Shown here one piece after another: positions 17,767 to 26,992 of a stretch of DNA of 64,000 nucleotides. The stretch is from contig JAACJG010000001.1 in assembly GCA_009917695.1 (NCBI GenBank), positions 1-64,000 of the forward strand, written 5' to 3'. Position 1 is the stretch's first letter. Each line of letters begins with the position of its first letter. Source of the DNA: Candidatus Rifleibacterium amylolyticum. GTDB lineage: Bacteria; Muiribacteriota; Ozemobacteria; Ozemobacterales; Ozemobacteraceae. The translations under genes were made by a program, and so were the position numbers. Below the pieces are notes generated by a model that ran no database searches, was not told the DNA's origin, and saw nothing but the letters and a program-made list of their open reading frames with translations.

Positions 17767-18784
17767 GACCGTTAAGGCAGGCGACAATAAAGGCAAAGAC
17801 AGCCAAAAAGACAGTCATCACAAGGACAACCATCATAAGGAAAGCCGAAGGAAGGCTGCCGATGATGATATAAAGGTCGCTTCACCTTATCGTAAGCGTT
17901 CTGAAGACGATGTAGTGCTCGACCACCAGGATGAGCGCGAACGCCGCAAAGAAGAGGCTATTTTTGACGATTCGGTTAAGCTCTATCTGCAGCAGTTGAC
18001 CAAGCTCAATCTCGCCACGCATGAGCAGGAACGCGATTTTGCCCGGCGTATTCTCGAAAACGACCAGGAAGCCCGCGAAGCCTTGATTACCGCCAATCTG
18101 CGACTTGTCGTCAGTATCGCCAAAAAGTATACCAATCGCGGCCTGCTTTTTCTTGATCTTATTCAGGAAGGCAACCTTGGCCTGCTGCGTTCGATCGAAA
18201 AGTTCGATTATACTCTTGGCTACAAGTTTTCGACCTATTCGACCTGGTGGATCCGCCAGGCGATTACGCGTGCGCTCGCTGAACAGTCGCGTGTCATACG
18301 TATTCCCGTGCATATCATGGAAATCGTTAACAAGGTCCGCAAACAGCAGCGCATGTTCGTTCAGGAAAGAGGCCGCGAGCCAACCATCGAAGAGTTGTCG
18401 CAGCGTGTCGATCTGCCGATTGAACGAATAGAAGAAGTAGTGCGCCTCACCCAGGAGCCGGTTTCACTTGAGGTGTCTGTTGGCAACAAAGAAGATACCT
18501 CTCTCGAAAATTATATCAGCAACGACGACGCTGTCAGCCCGGAAGAGGCCGTTGTCGATTCACTTCTGCGCGATCAGATCTGTCGCGTGCTTGATATGCT
18601 GAGTGAGCGTGAGCAGAATGTGATAAAGCTCCGGTTTGGTCTCGAAGATGGTGTGCCGAGATCGCTCGAAGAAATTGGGCGGATTCTTGGTGTTACCCGC
18701 GAGCGCGTGCGCCAGGTCGAAGAAAAGGCTCTCAAAAAGCTGCGCAACGCTTCTCCCAAACTCAAAGACTATTACAACCGCTGA
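17759..18784 (+). CDS. RNA polymerase sigma factor, RpoD/SigA (group 1/2) type
   Basis: A 341-aa sigma-70. Residues 1-40 are a Lys/His/Asp-rich, low-complexity extension in place of region 1.1. Region 1.2 starts at [10 protein letters not shown]. Regions 2.3-2.4 are seen in [14 protein letters not shown], and region 3 follows. Region 4.2 ends with the helix-turn-helix [21 protein letters not shown]. The non-conserved region between 1.2 and 2.1 is absent, as in compact RpoD/RpoS-type factors. It overlaps accA by 8 bp, tying sigma synthesis to fatty-acid synthesis genes. Whether it is the sole housekeeping factor cannot be decided from the window. Confidence 0.9.
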   Translation: MPKTVKAGDNKGKDSQKDSHHKDNHHKESRRKAADDDIKVASPYRKRSEDDVVLDHQDERERRKEEAIFDDSVKLYLQQLTKLNLATHEQERDFARRILENDQEAREALITANLRLVVSIAKKYTNRGLLFLDLIQEGNLGLLRSIEKFDYTLGYKFSTYSTWWIRQAITRALAEQSRVIRIPVHIMEIVNKVRKQQRMFVQERGREPTIEELSQRVDLPIERIEEVVRLTQEPVSLEVSVGNKEDTSLENYISNDDAVSPEEAVVDSLLRDQICRVLDMLSEREQNVIKLRFGLEDGVPRSLEEIGRILGVTRERVRQVEEKALKKLRNASPKLKDYYNR

Positions 18785-18806
18785 AGCTGTTTTTCGCTTT
18801 CGCCTG

Positions 18807-19736
18807 TTAATCCCAGATTTTAAATAGATCTTCGGTTCCCTCTGGAGGCGGTTCAAGCGTGGTGGGAGCCCTCTGTTGCCCGTCATTGCCAGCTTCGTCG
18901 CCAGTATCTTCAGGTGTTTCTGATGGTGCCGAAGTTGAGATTTCTGCCCCTTCGGCCAGCTTTTCAAGTTCAGCCAGCGGATCATCAGGCTCTAACGGTG
19001 AATTGCTTATGTTGATGTCGGTAAGAACCGGGGCGGTGAAAACCGGATTGAGAAAATCTTTGAGGGCGGCGGCAAACTGTTTTTTGCTGCCGCTTTCTAT
19101 GAATGTCGCTATTATCCTGGCTGTCGGATCCGAAGGATATAACGCTGAAAATGTGTTCAGGTAGTCATCGAAAAGACGAAATTCTTCGTCTGACAACTTT
19201 TTTACCGCTCGCTGCAGTCTTGTGCTCAAGTCTGCATCACGGCTGGCGTCAAGGTTGAGAACCTTGAGCAGCGCCGCATGAAATGCCTTGCGATACTCGA
19301 TGGCGGTTATGCTGGTCAGGCCTGGCAGGGCAGTCTGTAATGGCATTACCGCCCAGATCTCCGGACGGTGCTGCTTGAAGAGAATGCCAAAGCGGCCGCT
19401 TCCAAAGGTTTTGGCAGAGGTGTAGATTGCCTGGATCTCGTCGAGCAGAACGTAAAATTTGTAATGAATTGCCCATAATTTTTCTTCTGCCATGGCTGCT
19501 GGAGCCGAGTTGAAAGGCATGAAAGCGAAGGGTGAATTGACTCTGTCGGCAAGAATGCCGTCTGCTTTGAGTGACGACATAGCTCTGGCCTCATTGTTGA
19601 GAAGCCATAGTTTAAAGCGCGAAGTCATATCAAACGGGCTGCCGCCCTGAGCTGAAACAGGTCTGACATGCAGCAGCAGTGTTGTTGCCATAATTATCGA
19701 AAAAATACAGATATATTTTGTCTGTCTGCTTTTCAT
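18807..19736 (-). CDS. Secreted protein of unknown function
   Basis: A 309-aa protein with a clear signal peptide ending near VSAQG (residue about 30). The middle is helical, mentions no recognisable motif, and the last 90 residues are acidic and Pro/Glu-rich (disordered), ending in FKIWD. It overlaps the upstream secreted-protein gene by 4 bp, so the pair probably works together. It is convergent with the sigma-factor gene, 22 bp apart. Confidence 0.75.
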   Translation of the reverse strand: MKSRQTKYICIFSIIMATTLLLHVRPVSAQGGSPFDMTSRFKLWLLNNEARAMSSLKADGILADRVNSPFAFMPFNSAPAAMAEEKLWAIHYKFYVLLDEIQAIYTSAKTFGSGRFGILFKQHRPEIWAVMPLQTALPGLTSITAIEYRKAFHAALLKVLNLDASRDADLSTRLQRAVKKLSDEEFRLFDDYLNTFSALYPSDPTARIIATFIESGSKKQFAAALKDFLNPVFTAPVLTDINISNSPLEPDDPLAELEKLAEGAEISTSAPSETPEDTGDEAGNDGQQRAPTTLEPPPEGTEDLFKIWD

Positions 19737-20443
19737 GGCTCGCTCCCTGCTTCAATCAGTTTCAGAACTCCGGTTTCCTGATGGTCGAACAGCCAGAGTT
19801 CTCGATTTATTGCCATCTCGCGGTTGTTGAATATAAAGCGGTAGCTGCTCGCCCATTCTGCCTGCTGTAAAACTCCCCGTCCGTAGTTGAAGACAGCCTT
19901 GCCCTTGAGAGTGAACTCTTTGCGGCGAATGCGGTCTTCGGGCAGTTTTACGACAAGGGCAAAAAGTATCTCTGCCATCTGCTTTTCTGTATCGACAGAT
20001 TTCAGCATCAGGTTCCATGTCGCCGGTAGTGCGCTGTCTCCAGACATGAGAGTCTGTTGCACCTGATGGCGCTCTGACACCTTCCAGTCGGCAGTCGGAA
20101 GCGTCAACAGAAAAGGAATGGCCTGACCGGTTTCGCCGGGCGCTCCGGCCAGCGCACCGTTTTCTTTGATATAGCGTCGATAGGTGCCCGTCGGGCTCAC
20201 TACATCGATTATATGTGAGCCATTCTGAAAATCTATGGCCCGCAGCGTAAACTTTTGTGTGTCGACAACCGGGGGCTGGCTTGATGTGGTCTTGAAGGCG
20301 GCCATACGCGAAGAACGTTTGACTGTGTGCTCGTATTCGTAAACGCTGCCAGGCAGAAACCTGTATTTTAGTTCCAATGCACCAAGTTCGCCGGCAAGCA
20401 TGACTAAAGACAGGCTCAATAAGGCCAGATAACGTTTCTTCAT
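19733..20443 (-). CDS. Secreted beta-rich protein of unknown function
   Basis: A 236-aa protein. ATG 20443 lies behind GGGAGG; an upstream TTG reading would overlap the ribosome site. Signal peptide residues 1-22. The mature part is predicted mostly beta strands with alternating polar and hydrophobic residues (YEYEHTVKRSS, FTLKGKAVFNYGRG), which suggests a barrel or sandwich. No family is recognised. It follows rng by 21 bp and overlaps the next secreted protein by 4 bp. Confidence 0.75.
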   Translation of the reverse strand: MKKRYLALLSLSLVMLAGELGALELKYRFLPGSVYEYEHTVKRSSRMAAFKTTSSQPPVVDTQKFTLRAIDFQNGSHIIDVVSPTGTYRRYIKENGALAGAPGETGQAIPFLLTLPTADWKVSERHQVQQTLMSGDSALPATWNLMLKSVDTEKQMAEILFALVVKLPEDRIRRKEFTLKGKAVFNYGRGVLQQAEWASSYRFIFNNREMAINRELWLFDHQETGVLKLIEAGSEP

Positions 20444-20464
20444 TACTACCTCCCGTAGAGACAA

Positions 20465-22114
20465 TCAATCAGAGACAGATGTTGTTTCTTCCGAATTCTT
20501 TTCATCTTCTGTGGCGGTTTCGGGTTCATCAGGCACTTCAACAGGTGCTTCTATCTGATTGTTGTCACTTGCTTTGCCGGGACCTCTTCTTGCGTTGTTG
20601 TCGTTTCTTCTGTTCTGCTGAGGCTGCCTGTCGTTCTTTTTGTTTGTCCGCTCCATTACCGGTTCTATCTTCCAGTTTTCAATGTCGAAGCCATTCTGTG
20701 GCTTCAAAATCAGTTTCCTGTCGGTCTCGCGCTCGAGGTCTCTCAGATCTTTACCATCGCGCCCTCGCAACAGGTCTGCGACAAGCCGGTGTGCATTGAT
20801 GATCATTTTCTCGGTCTGGTATCTTTTGCATTCTTCCATCAATTGTTTGCGTACACTGTTGGCAACATTGCGGGCAGATACAACCTTGCCCGCACCCTGG
20901 CAGCAGGGGCAGACTTCTTTGCGGATTTCATCGAGACTGGCTGCGCTTCTTCTTCTTGTCATCTGCACGAGCCCTAATTCTGAAAAATCGAGAATGTTTG
21001 GCTTGTTTCGGTCGCCTTTAAAGCATTCGCGCAGGGTCTTGAGCACCTGTGAACGGTGAGAAGGGGCTTCCATGTCGATAAAATCGATGATAATCATGCC
21101 CGAAAGGTTGCGCAGTCTTATCTGCCGGGCTATTTCGCGGGCCGCTTCGAGATTGAGCCTGAATACAGTCTCTTCGAGATCAGAACCACCAGAAAAGCGG
21201 CCGCTGTTAACATCGATGCAGTACATCGCTTCGGTTTTGTCTATATAAAGATAGCCACCTGAATCAAGCCAGATTTTTCGCGATAACGCCTTTTCAATCT
21301 CTTTCTCGATGCCGAATTTTTCAAACAGCGGCTCTTTGCCTTTATACAGTTCGAGAGAAGCGCGCTGCAGCGGGGTCAGAAATTCGCAGTCATCCATGAT
21401 CGAGCGGTAGGCTTCCTCTGAATCAATGATCATTTCATCGACATCGTCAGAAAAAAAATCGCGTGCCACCTTCATCGGCAAAGGAATGTCGCGATGCAAC
21501 ATGGTGCGCGGCGGTGATTTTTCGATTTTCTGCTCGACCTTGTTCCACATTTTGATCAACAGATCGAGATCCGCTTTGAGCACATTTTCTTCAAGCCCCT
21601 CAGAAGCTGTTCGGAAAACTACGCCACCACCTTTGGGGGCGATTCTGCGGCCAATCGCCCGCAGCCGGTCGCGCTCGCGGTCATGCTGAATGCGCCGTGA
21701 AACGCCTATGTGATCTACCTTTGGCATGAAAACCAGATAACGTCCGGGAAACGATATGGTCATGGTCGAACGCGGGCCCTTGGTTGGGGTCGGCTCTTTG
21801 AGAATCTGTAAAATTACTTCCTGGCCAACCTTCAGCGTGTCCTGAATCGGACTGCGATAAATGTCTTTGAGATCGTCATCGCTGTCGCCACTGTCTACGC
21901 CGGTAAGAGTGAGGTAGGCGTCTTTGTGAATGCCGATGTCGACGAAAGCACTTTGCGTGCCTGCTACAACATTGGCAACCCGGCCCTTATAGATGCAGCC
22001 GACGATTTTTTCACTGTCCTGTATTTCATATAGCAGCTCGCTGAGCTTGCCATTCTCGAGAATTGCACCCCGTGATTCGTAGGGGCCTACATTTAATAAT
22101 ATTTTGCGACTCAA
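20465..22114 (-). CDS. rng: Ribonuclease G/E family endoribonuclease
   Basis: A 549-aa protein starting with TTG behind AGGAGA; there is no in-frame ATG nearby. It has the embedded S1 domain (about residues 35-120), the 5'-sensor/RNase H-like region, the DNase I-like catalytic core with DVNSGRFSGG and DFIDM (metal aspartates), and the zinc-link CPCCQGAG. It cleaves single-stranded RNA in mRNA decay and rRNA maturation. The last 75 residues are Asn/Gln- then Glu-rich and disordered. This recalls a short RNase E-type tail, unlike plain RNase G. It lies just downstream of the TIGR03960/TIGR03936 pair, a frequent neighbourhood. Confidence 0.92.
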   Translation of the reverse strand: MSRKILLNVGPYESRGAILENGKLSELLYEIQDSEKIVGCIYKGRVANVVAGTQSAFVDIGIHKDAYLTLTGVDSGDSDDDLKDIYRSPIQDTLKVGQEVILQILKEPTPTKGPRSTMTISFPGRYLVFMPKVDHIGVSRRIQHDRERDRLRAIGRRIAPKGGGVVFRTASEGLEENVLKADLDLLIKMWNKVEQKIEKSPPRTMLHRDIPLPMKVARDFFSDDVDEMIIDSEEAYRSIMDDCEFLTPLQRASLELYKGKEPLFEKFGIEKEIEKALSRKIWLDSGGYLYIDKTEAMYCIDVNSGRFSGGSDLEETVFRLNLEAAREIARQIRLRNLSGMIIIDFIDMEAPSHRSQVLKTLRECFKGDRNKPNILDFSELGLVQMTRRRSAASLDEIRKEVCPCCQGAGKVVSARNVANSVRKQLMEECKRYQTEKMIINAHRLVADLLRGRDGKDLRDLERETDRKLILKPQNGFDIENWKIEPVMERTNKKNDRQPQQNRRNDNNARRGPGKASDNNQIEAPVEVPDEPETATEDEKNSEETTSVSD

Positions 22115-22131
22115 GTCAGTCTGTCTCCTGT

Positions 22132-22785
22132 TTAAAGTTCTTTTAAGGCGATTCTTTCCAGCAGATAAAAATCATCTCTGGATTCGCCAAGCTGTTCGGC
22201 AAGCGCCGTTACTATCTTTGATACTGAAGGCACGTCTGCCAGTCCCTGAATGAACTCGGCCTGCAGCTGCCAGCCGCTGTCTGCCTCAGCCATATCTGCC
22301 CTTTGCACCGCTTTGCCGATTGTGTATTTTCTGGTTTCTCCCTTGCGAACAACCTGAAAAGCTGATTCCGGGTTGAGCAGCCAGCTTCGCGCCCGGTCGG
22401 CGGTTGCTTGACTGCTGAAGTGCAGCCTGTATTCAACCTGCTCTCCGACAGCTGGCGACTTTTTGTCAATCCAGGGACACTCTACCGATAAAACCTCCAT
22501 GCCTTGCGGCAATTCGCGGTTGAGTGCCGTCTTAAGAGCTTCCGGGTCAGGCTGCTGCAGCAGAGTTATTACGAAATATTCACAGTAGCTGGCGTGTCCC
22601 AGTGGCAGCGGCGGACCAAAAGAAATTTTGGGTCTGACATGGCAGCCCTGGGTTACTGCGTACGACAGATGAATTCTTCGCAAGGCTTTGCAGATGATGT
22701 CGATGGTGTCGAGATGTGCAATGTATCTGGCCTGTCGGGTTTTGCTGTAGTTAACTCTGGTTTTGAATTCAGCCGGCTGGTTCAT
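22132..22785 (-). CDS. TIGR03936 family (DUF2344) radical SAM-associated protein
   Basis: A 217-aa protein; ATG 22785 follows GGAGG. The RVNYSKTRQARYIAHLDT start and GCHVRPKISFGPPLPLG are diagnostic of this family. In many bacteria it is fused to the C-terminus of the TIGR03960 radical SAM protein; here the two are separate but overlap by 17 bp. The substrate is unknown in the literature I can recall. Position before rng suggests an RNA-related role (inference). Confidence 0.85.
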   Translation of the reverse strand: MNQPAEFKTRVNYSKTRQARYIAHLDTIDIICKALRRIHLSYAVTQGCHVRPKISFGPPLPLGHASYCEYFVITLLQQPDPEALKTALNRELPQGMEVLSVECPWIDKKSPAVGEQVEYRLHFSSQATADRARSWLLNPESAFQVVRKGETRKYTIGKAVQRADMAEADSGWQLQAEFIQGLADVPSVSKIVTALAEQLGESRDDFYLLERIALKEL

Positions 22786-24487
22786 TGTTAACCTCCTCGG
22801 CTGCTCTGGCTGCTTCGGCATATTCACTTTCGAGATACGCTCGTGGCACCTGAAAATTGACAAAATCCCATGGCAGCGTTTCTTCTACCCGCCGCTCTCG
22901 CAGATAAACTGCCGCGTCGATGCCGGTTTCGGTAAACGCCTGTTCCCATTTGCTTCTGGAGAAATGTTCGTGCCAGCCGTCAAAACGACAACCAAGCTCC
23001 CAGGCTTTCAAAATGAGTTCGCCGACACGTTCATCACCGCGCGAAAGAACTGATTCGAGCAGACACAAAAACTCTTCGCGCCACGAGACCTTACTGCCAC
23101 TTCTTTCAAGGCCACGGCAGACAATAAGGCGTTTGCGCCGCAATTCGGCTGTATCGGCCTGGGCAGCCCACTGAAATGGCGTAAAGGGTTTGGGAACGAA
23201 TCCCGAAAGACTTATCGAAATCTGCTTGCGTGGCCGGCAGGTTCGCCCGATATCTTCGAGACGGCGCACCAGATCTACAATTCCCTCAATGTCTGCATCG
23301 GTTTCAAAAGGCAGTCCCATCATGAAGTAGAGTTTTACTGTGCGATAGTCTGAGCCGCTGGTTGCGCGCATTACACTGATTATGTCGTCTTCGCTGATGT
23401 TCTTCTTGATGACATTGCGCAGTCTCTGGGTGCCGGCCTCCGGTGCGAAGGTCAGGCCGCCTTTGCGAATATGTGGAGTCGAATCGAGAAGTTCGATTGT
23501 GCTCTCATTCATGCGTAACGAAGGAATCGATACATTCTGCTCCGGGTACAGCTTCTGCTGATCGAGGGCATTTACCAGTTCTGTGAGATGGCTGTAATCA
23601 GAAGTTGAAAGAGAAAGCAGGCCCAGCGATTCTTCGCCGCTGTTCTGCAAAAGTTGTCGTGCATACTCTACCAGATCCTCTACCGGTCTTTCGCGTTTGG
23701 GGCGGTAGTAAAACCCGGCATTACAGAACCGGCAACCCTGAATACAGCCACGGAATATCTCAAGTGTTGCGCGGTTATGAATAGTCTGTACATTCGGTAA
23801 AAGCGGTTTTACTGGTGGCGTGCTTGCTGCAAAGCCTTTAAACACGCGCCGTTTGACCGGTGCGGTAAATTCTGGTACCCACATGCCTTCTATTTTACTG
23901 AGTTCTTTACGAACATCACTGCGCTCGGCATTGGCTTTTTTGGTTCTGATAAGTGTTTCGCAGATTTCCAGTATGGCTTCTTCGCCGTCGCCGATCAATA
24001 CCGCATCCATGAACCTCGCCATCGGCAGCGGATTAGATGCAGAGGGCCCCCCCGCGATCACAATCGGGCCCTCTTTTCGCGTTTGCCACTTGAGATCGAT
24101 CTTGCCGAGGTCGAGCAGATTCAGCACGTTGGTAAAGGTCATTTCGTAAGGCAGGGTAATCAGCAACGCATCGAATTCATGCAGTGGCGTGCCGGTTTCG
24201 AGAGAATAAAGAGGAAGGTTTTTACGACGCAGCAGTTGTTCGAAGTCAGACCATGGCGAAAAAGCGCGCTCAGCCATAATTTGCGGGTGAGCGTTGAGCT
24301 TTTCGTAAAAGATTTTTATGGCAAGATTCGACATGCCGAGATCGTAAAGATCAGGAAAAACAAGGCACACACGCAGATCTGGGCTGGCTTTTATTGTTGC
24401 CTGATTAACTTCGCCGCCGAGATATCTTGCTGGTTTTTCTATTTCGAGGAGTTCCCAGTGGGTGATGGATTCTGTGACATTGATCAT
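22769..24487 (-). CDS. TIGR03960 family B12-binding-type radical SAM protein
   Basis: A 572-aa protein. The N-terminal part has a Rossmann-like B12-binding-type region (LVFPDLYDLGMSNLA). The radical SAM core carries CIQGCRFC (the CxxxCxxC cluster ligands) followed by FYYRPKRERP, which is diagnostic. It is expected to bind a [4Fe-4S] cluster and S-adenosylmethionine. It overlaps the preceding small gene by 4 bp and the TIGR03936 gene by 17 bp. Confidence 0.88.
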   Translation of the reverse strand: MINVTESITHWELLEIEKPARYLGGEVNQATIKASPDLRVCLVFPDLYDLGMSNLAIKIFYEKLNAHPQIMAERAFSPWSDFEQLLRRKNLPLYSLETGTPLHEFDALLITLPYEMTFTNVLNLLDLGKIDLKWQTRKEGPIVIAGGPSASNPLPMARFMDAVLIGDGEEAILEICETLIRTKKANAERSDVRKELSKIEGMWVPEFTAPVKRRVFKGFAASTPPVKPLLPNVQTIHNRATLEIFRGCIQGCRFCNAGFYYRPKRERPVEDLVEYARQLLQNSGEESLGLLSLSTSDYSHLTELVNALDQQKLYPEQNVSIPSLRMNESTIELLDSTPHIRKGGLTFAPEAGTQRLRNVIKKNISEDDIISVMRATSGSDYRTVKLYFMMGLPFETDADIEGIVDLVRRLEDIGRTCRPRKQISISLSGFVPKPFTPFQWAAQADTAELRRKRLIVCRGLERSGSKVSWREEFLCLLESVLSRGDERVGELILKAWELGCRFDGWHEHFSRSKWEQAFTETGIDAAVYLRERRVEETLPWDFVNFQVPRAYLESEYAEAARAAEEVNNEPAG

Positions 24488-24774
24488 TGATTTTTCCGGG
24501 GGGTATTCTGTTTGTTGATGGTAAGAACCAGGTCGAGATCGCGTCCGGCAAACTCAGTTTCAGATGTGACCGCTGTTGCCGGAATGCCTAAAATTGAGGC
24601 TACTTCTGACTCTATGCTGTTGAGAAGGCGCTCTGCTTCGTCCCTGGTGACCTTGAGACGACTGCTGAGAATTGCCAGCCTTACTTTTTCTCCGGGGCTC
24701 AGGTGCTTTTTGCGTCTGGTTTCGGTATTTTTTAAGAATCTCAAGCTATTTTTCCAGAAGCTTTTCTTCTGCAA
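24484..24774 (-). CDS. Small protein, possibly MinE-like
   Basis: A 96-aa protein starting with TTG 24774 after AAGG, overlapping the TPR lipoprotein gene by 29 bp and the radical SAM gene by 4 bp. The Lys/Arg-rich N-terminus, then KVRLAILSSR, a central helix with IESEVASILGI, and a closing strand DLDLVLTI follow the MinE order (RLxxxxxxxR, helix, strand). No minC or minD is nearby. The resemblance is by eye only, and it could be an unrelated coupled small protein. Confidence 0.5.
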   Translation of the reverse strand: MQKKSFWKNSLRFLKNTETRRKKHLSPGEKVRLAILSSRLKVTRDEAERLLNSIESEVASILGIPATAVTSETEFAGRDLDLVLTINKQNTPRKNQ

Positions 24775-25717
24775 GTTTCGCCTTGCGTGAGGCGTAACTG
24801 TTGGTTGGATCTATTGCCAGCGCGGTGTTATACGCGGCCAGCGCCGATGCAAATTCGTTACGGCTGGCATAAATGTCGCCAAGATTGATGTAGGCATCTA
24901 CATGGTTGGGCATCAGCTCAGCTGCTCTGCGATAATTAAGTATGGCCTGATCGAGCAGTCCCCGCCGATGATAGGCCACGCCCAGCTGATATTGAACGTT
25001 CGGGTTTTTGTCATCGATACGGGCAGCGCGCTCGAATTCTTTGAGCGAAGCATCGAGCTGTCCCTCCAGCAGGTAAAGTTCGCCCAGTGCTATGAGAACT
25101 CTGACGTCGCCTTTGTCGCGACTCTGAAAGGCACGAAAATGCTTTATTGCCTCTTTGTTTTTACCGCGGCGCTGCATGATACGGCCAAGGGCATAACGAC
25201 TCTTGAGATGGAAGGTGTCATAGCGTATGCAGGTGTTGAGCATGGTGATACCGTCTTCTTCGCGTCCCATGTCGAAGAGAAAGATTGCGAGATTGTAATA
25301 GGTTTCTGCGTAATTGGGTGCCAGTTCGAGAGTTTTTCGCCAGGCTGCAACTGCTTCGTCGATGCGGCCCTGCTTGTAACAGGCAAGCCCGAGATTGTGG
25401 TAGGCATCGACAAACATTGGTTCCATGCGGATTGCCTTGCGCAGATAGGTCTCTGCTGTGTCGTATTTGCCATACTGACCGGCAAGAGTGCCATACATAT
25501 ACTCATTCTGAACGTTTTCTGCTACATGTTCCTTGAGCTTGCCGGTAACTGCAGTGGCCTTTGGTAAAAGCTGCTCTACCGCTATGGTTTTTGTCGATTC
25601 TGAAAGCTTTACTGTCTGCTTTGACTGCCGCGATCTCTTTTTGCATCCGGTCTGAGTGACCAGGAGCGACAGGGCCAGAAAAATGCAGAACACTACTTTT
25701 AACTTGTGATGATTCAA
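24746..25717 (-). CDS. TPR-repeat lipoprotein
   Basis: A 323-aa protein with a lipobox (TQTGC, lipidated C25) and about seven tetratricopeptide repeats (for example AYHNLGLACYKQGRIDEAV and AYINLGDIYASRNEFASAL). It is probably anchored in the outer membrane facing the periplasm and acts as a scaffold for other proteins. The partner is unknown. Its 3' end overlaps the MinE-like gene. Confidence 0.85.
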   Translation of the reverse strand: MNHHKLKVVFCIFLALSLLVTQTGCKKRSRQSKQTVKLSESTKTIAVEQLLPKATAVTGKLKEHVAENVQNEYMYGTLAGQYGKYDTAETYLRKAIRMEPMFVDAYHNLGLACYKQGRIDEAVAAWRKTLELAPNYAETYYNLAIFLFDMGREEDGITMLNTCIRYDTFHLKSRYALGRIMQRRGKNKEAIKHFRAFQSRDKGDVRVLIALGELYLLEGQLDASLKEFERAARIDDKNPNVQYQLGVAYHRRGLLDQAILNYRRAAELMPNHVDAYINLGDIYASRNEFASALAAYNTALAIDPTNSYASRKAKLAEEKLLEK

Positions 25718-25748
25718 TGATTTGCGCTCCTGCCTTATTTTATTTGCG

Positions 25749-26969
25749 CTATTCTAACACAGCTGGTGTCGCTTGCCAAGCTACATTGCTGCCGGTTTTT
25801 TTTCGCGAAAAAGTCAGCACCCGGTGATTGCCGCTGTCAGCCATGAATATCTCACTGTCGGTTACGGCAATGTCTGCCGGTCGCCTGAAAACGGTTCCGT
25901 CTGCACAGCGGTCGAGATATGACAGCCTTATCCCCTGAGGCGTATACAGACCAAGTTCATTTGTCTGATCATCGCAGACCAGTACCAGTCCGTCCTCATC
26001 TATGGCAACGCCACATGGCGATTTAAGATGATCTCGGATCTCGCTGATGAATGCGCCGAGACGGTCGAATACAGCTATTCTTCCCTTACCTCGATCTGCT
26101 ATGTAAATTTCACCGCCGCTGGCGCTGATATCTATCTGCGTGGGGTCCTTCAGCTGTTGCGCACTCCAGCCAAAGCCGCCAACTTCAAACAACTTGTCGC
26201 CAGAAGGAGAGACTTTTAACACTCTATCGGCGCGGCCTTCAACCACCCAGATGTTGTTTTCGCTGTCTACTTTCAACCCGCGCGGCCGACTGAGGCGGTT
26301 TCTGCGGTCGTCGCTTCTGGGATAAAGGTTGCCGCGGTAACTGCGATAAGAATCGAAAATGCAGATGCGCTCATTATTATGGTCAGATACGTAAAAATTT
26401 GAAAAACCGCCAATCGCGACATCGTGCGGGTCATCCAGACTGTCTTCGCGTTCTTCGCTGCGATCGCCAAAAGACAGGCCAAAACCACCATGCTGCGCGA
26501 TGAATCTGCCATTTCTGGCCAGCCGGACTATGCGATCGTTGCCGGTGTCAGCAACCAGAATTTCGTTTTTGACCGCGTCAAAGTCAAGACCGGATGGATT
26601 GTTGAACTGACGTTCGCCATTGCCGCGCGAGCCTGTCTGGCTGCTGCTTTTTATCTCGATGTTGAATAACTCAACAGTGCCGCTGCGATTCAATATGCGA
26701 CCGGCCGGCAGCGGAACACGCCAGGTTCCCTTCTTCATTATTCGCGGTCCCCACAACAGATCGCGTTGCTTGCGCCCAGGCACTGTGGAAATGATAGACA
26801 GGCAGCCGTCATACGGAAGATGGATTCGAAAATCTGCAGTATCGCTTGCTAGGTCAAGGTTTACCCAGAGCTTTTCCTCCAATTCGCTGGGGTTGGCGAT
26901 GGCCGTATTAACTGAAAACTGGAACAGGGCTGCAATGATAGCTGATAAAAGCAATTTGCGACCGTTCAT
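25749..26969 (-). CDS. Secreted NHL-repeat beta-propeller protein
   Basis: A 406-aa protein with a signal peptide (cleavage near AIANP, residue about 26). A beta-sandwich-like N-terminal part (to about residue 120) precedes five or six NHL-type repeats, such as FNNPSGLDFDAVKNEILVADTGN-type strands. The propeller would be a periplasmic or extracellular interaction surface. No catalytic motif is seen. A second NHL protein (lipoprotein) lies at 28888. Confidence 0.82.
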   Translation of the reverse strand: MNGRKLLLSAIIAALFQFSVNTAIANPSELEEKLWVNLDLASDTADFRIHLPYDGCLSIISTVPGRKQRDLLWGPRIMKKGTWRVPLPAGRILNRSGTVELFNIEIKSSSQTGSRGNGERQFNNPSGLDFDAVKNEILVADTGNDRIVRLARNGRFIAQHGGFGLSFGDRSEEREDSLDDPHDVAIGGFSNFYVSDHNNERICIFDSYRSYRGNLYPRSDDRRNRLSRPRGLKVDSENNIWVVEGRADRVLKVSPSGDKLFEVGGFGWSAQQLKDPTQIDISASGGEIYIADRGKGRIAVFDRLGAFISEIRDHLKSPCGVAIDEDGLVLVCDDQTNELGLYTPQGIRLSYLDRCADGTVFRRPADIAVTDSEIFMADSGNHRVLTFSRKKTGSNVAWQATPAVLE

Positions 26970-26992
26970 GTCTGCACCTCTCCTGGCTTATG

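Noticed and set aside
19752-20468. Minus-strand 238-aa frame in the rng-downstream region
   Set aside because: Other frame of the secreted beta-rich protein; low-complexity Arg/His composition and no signal peptide.
24902-25567. Plus-strand 221-aa frame
   Set aside because: Antisense of TPR repeats; the sense protein has a lipobox and repeats.
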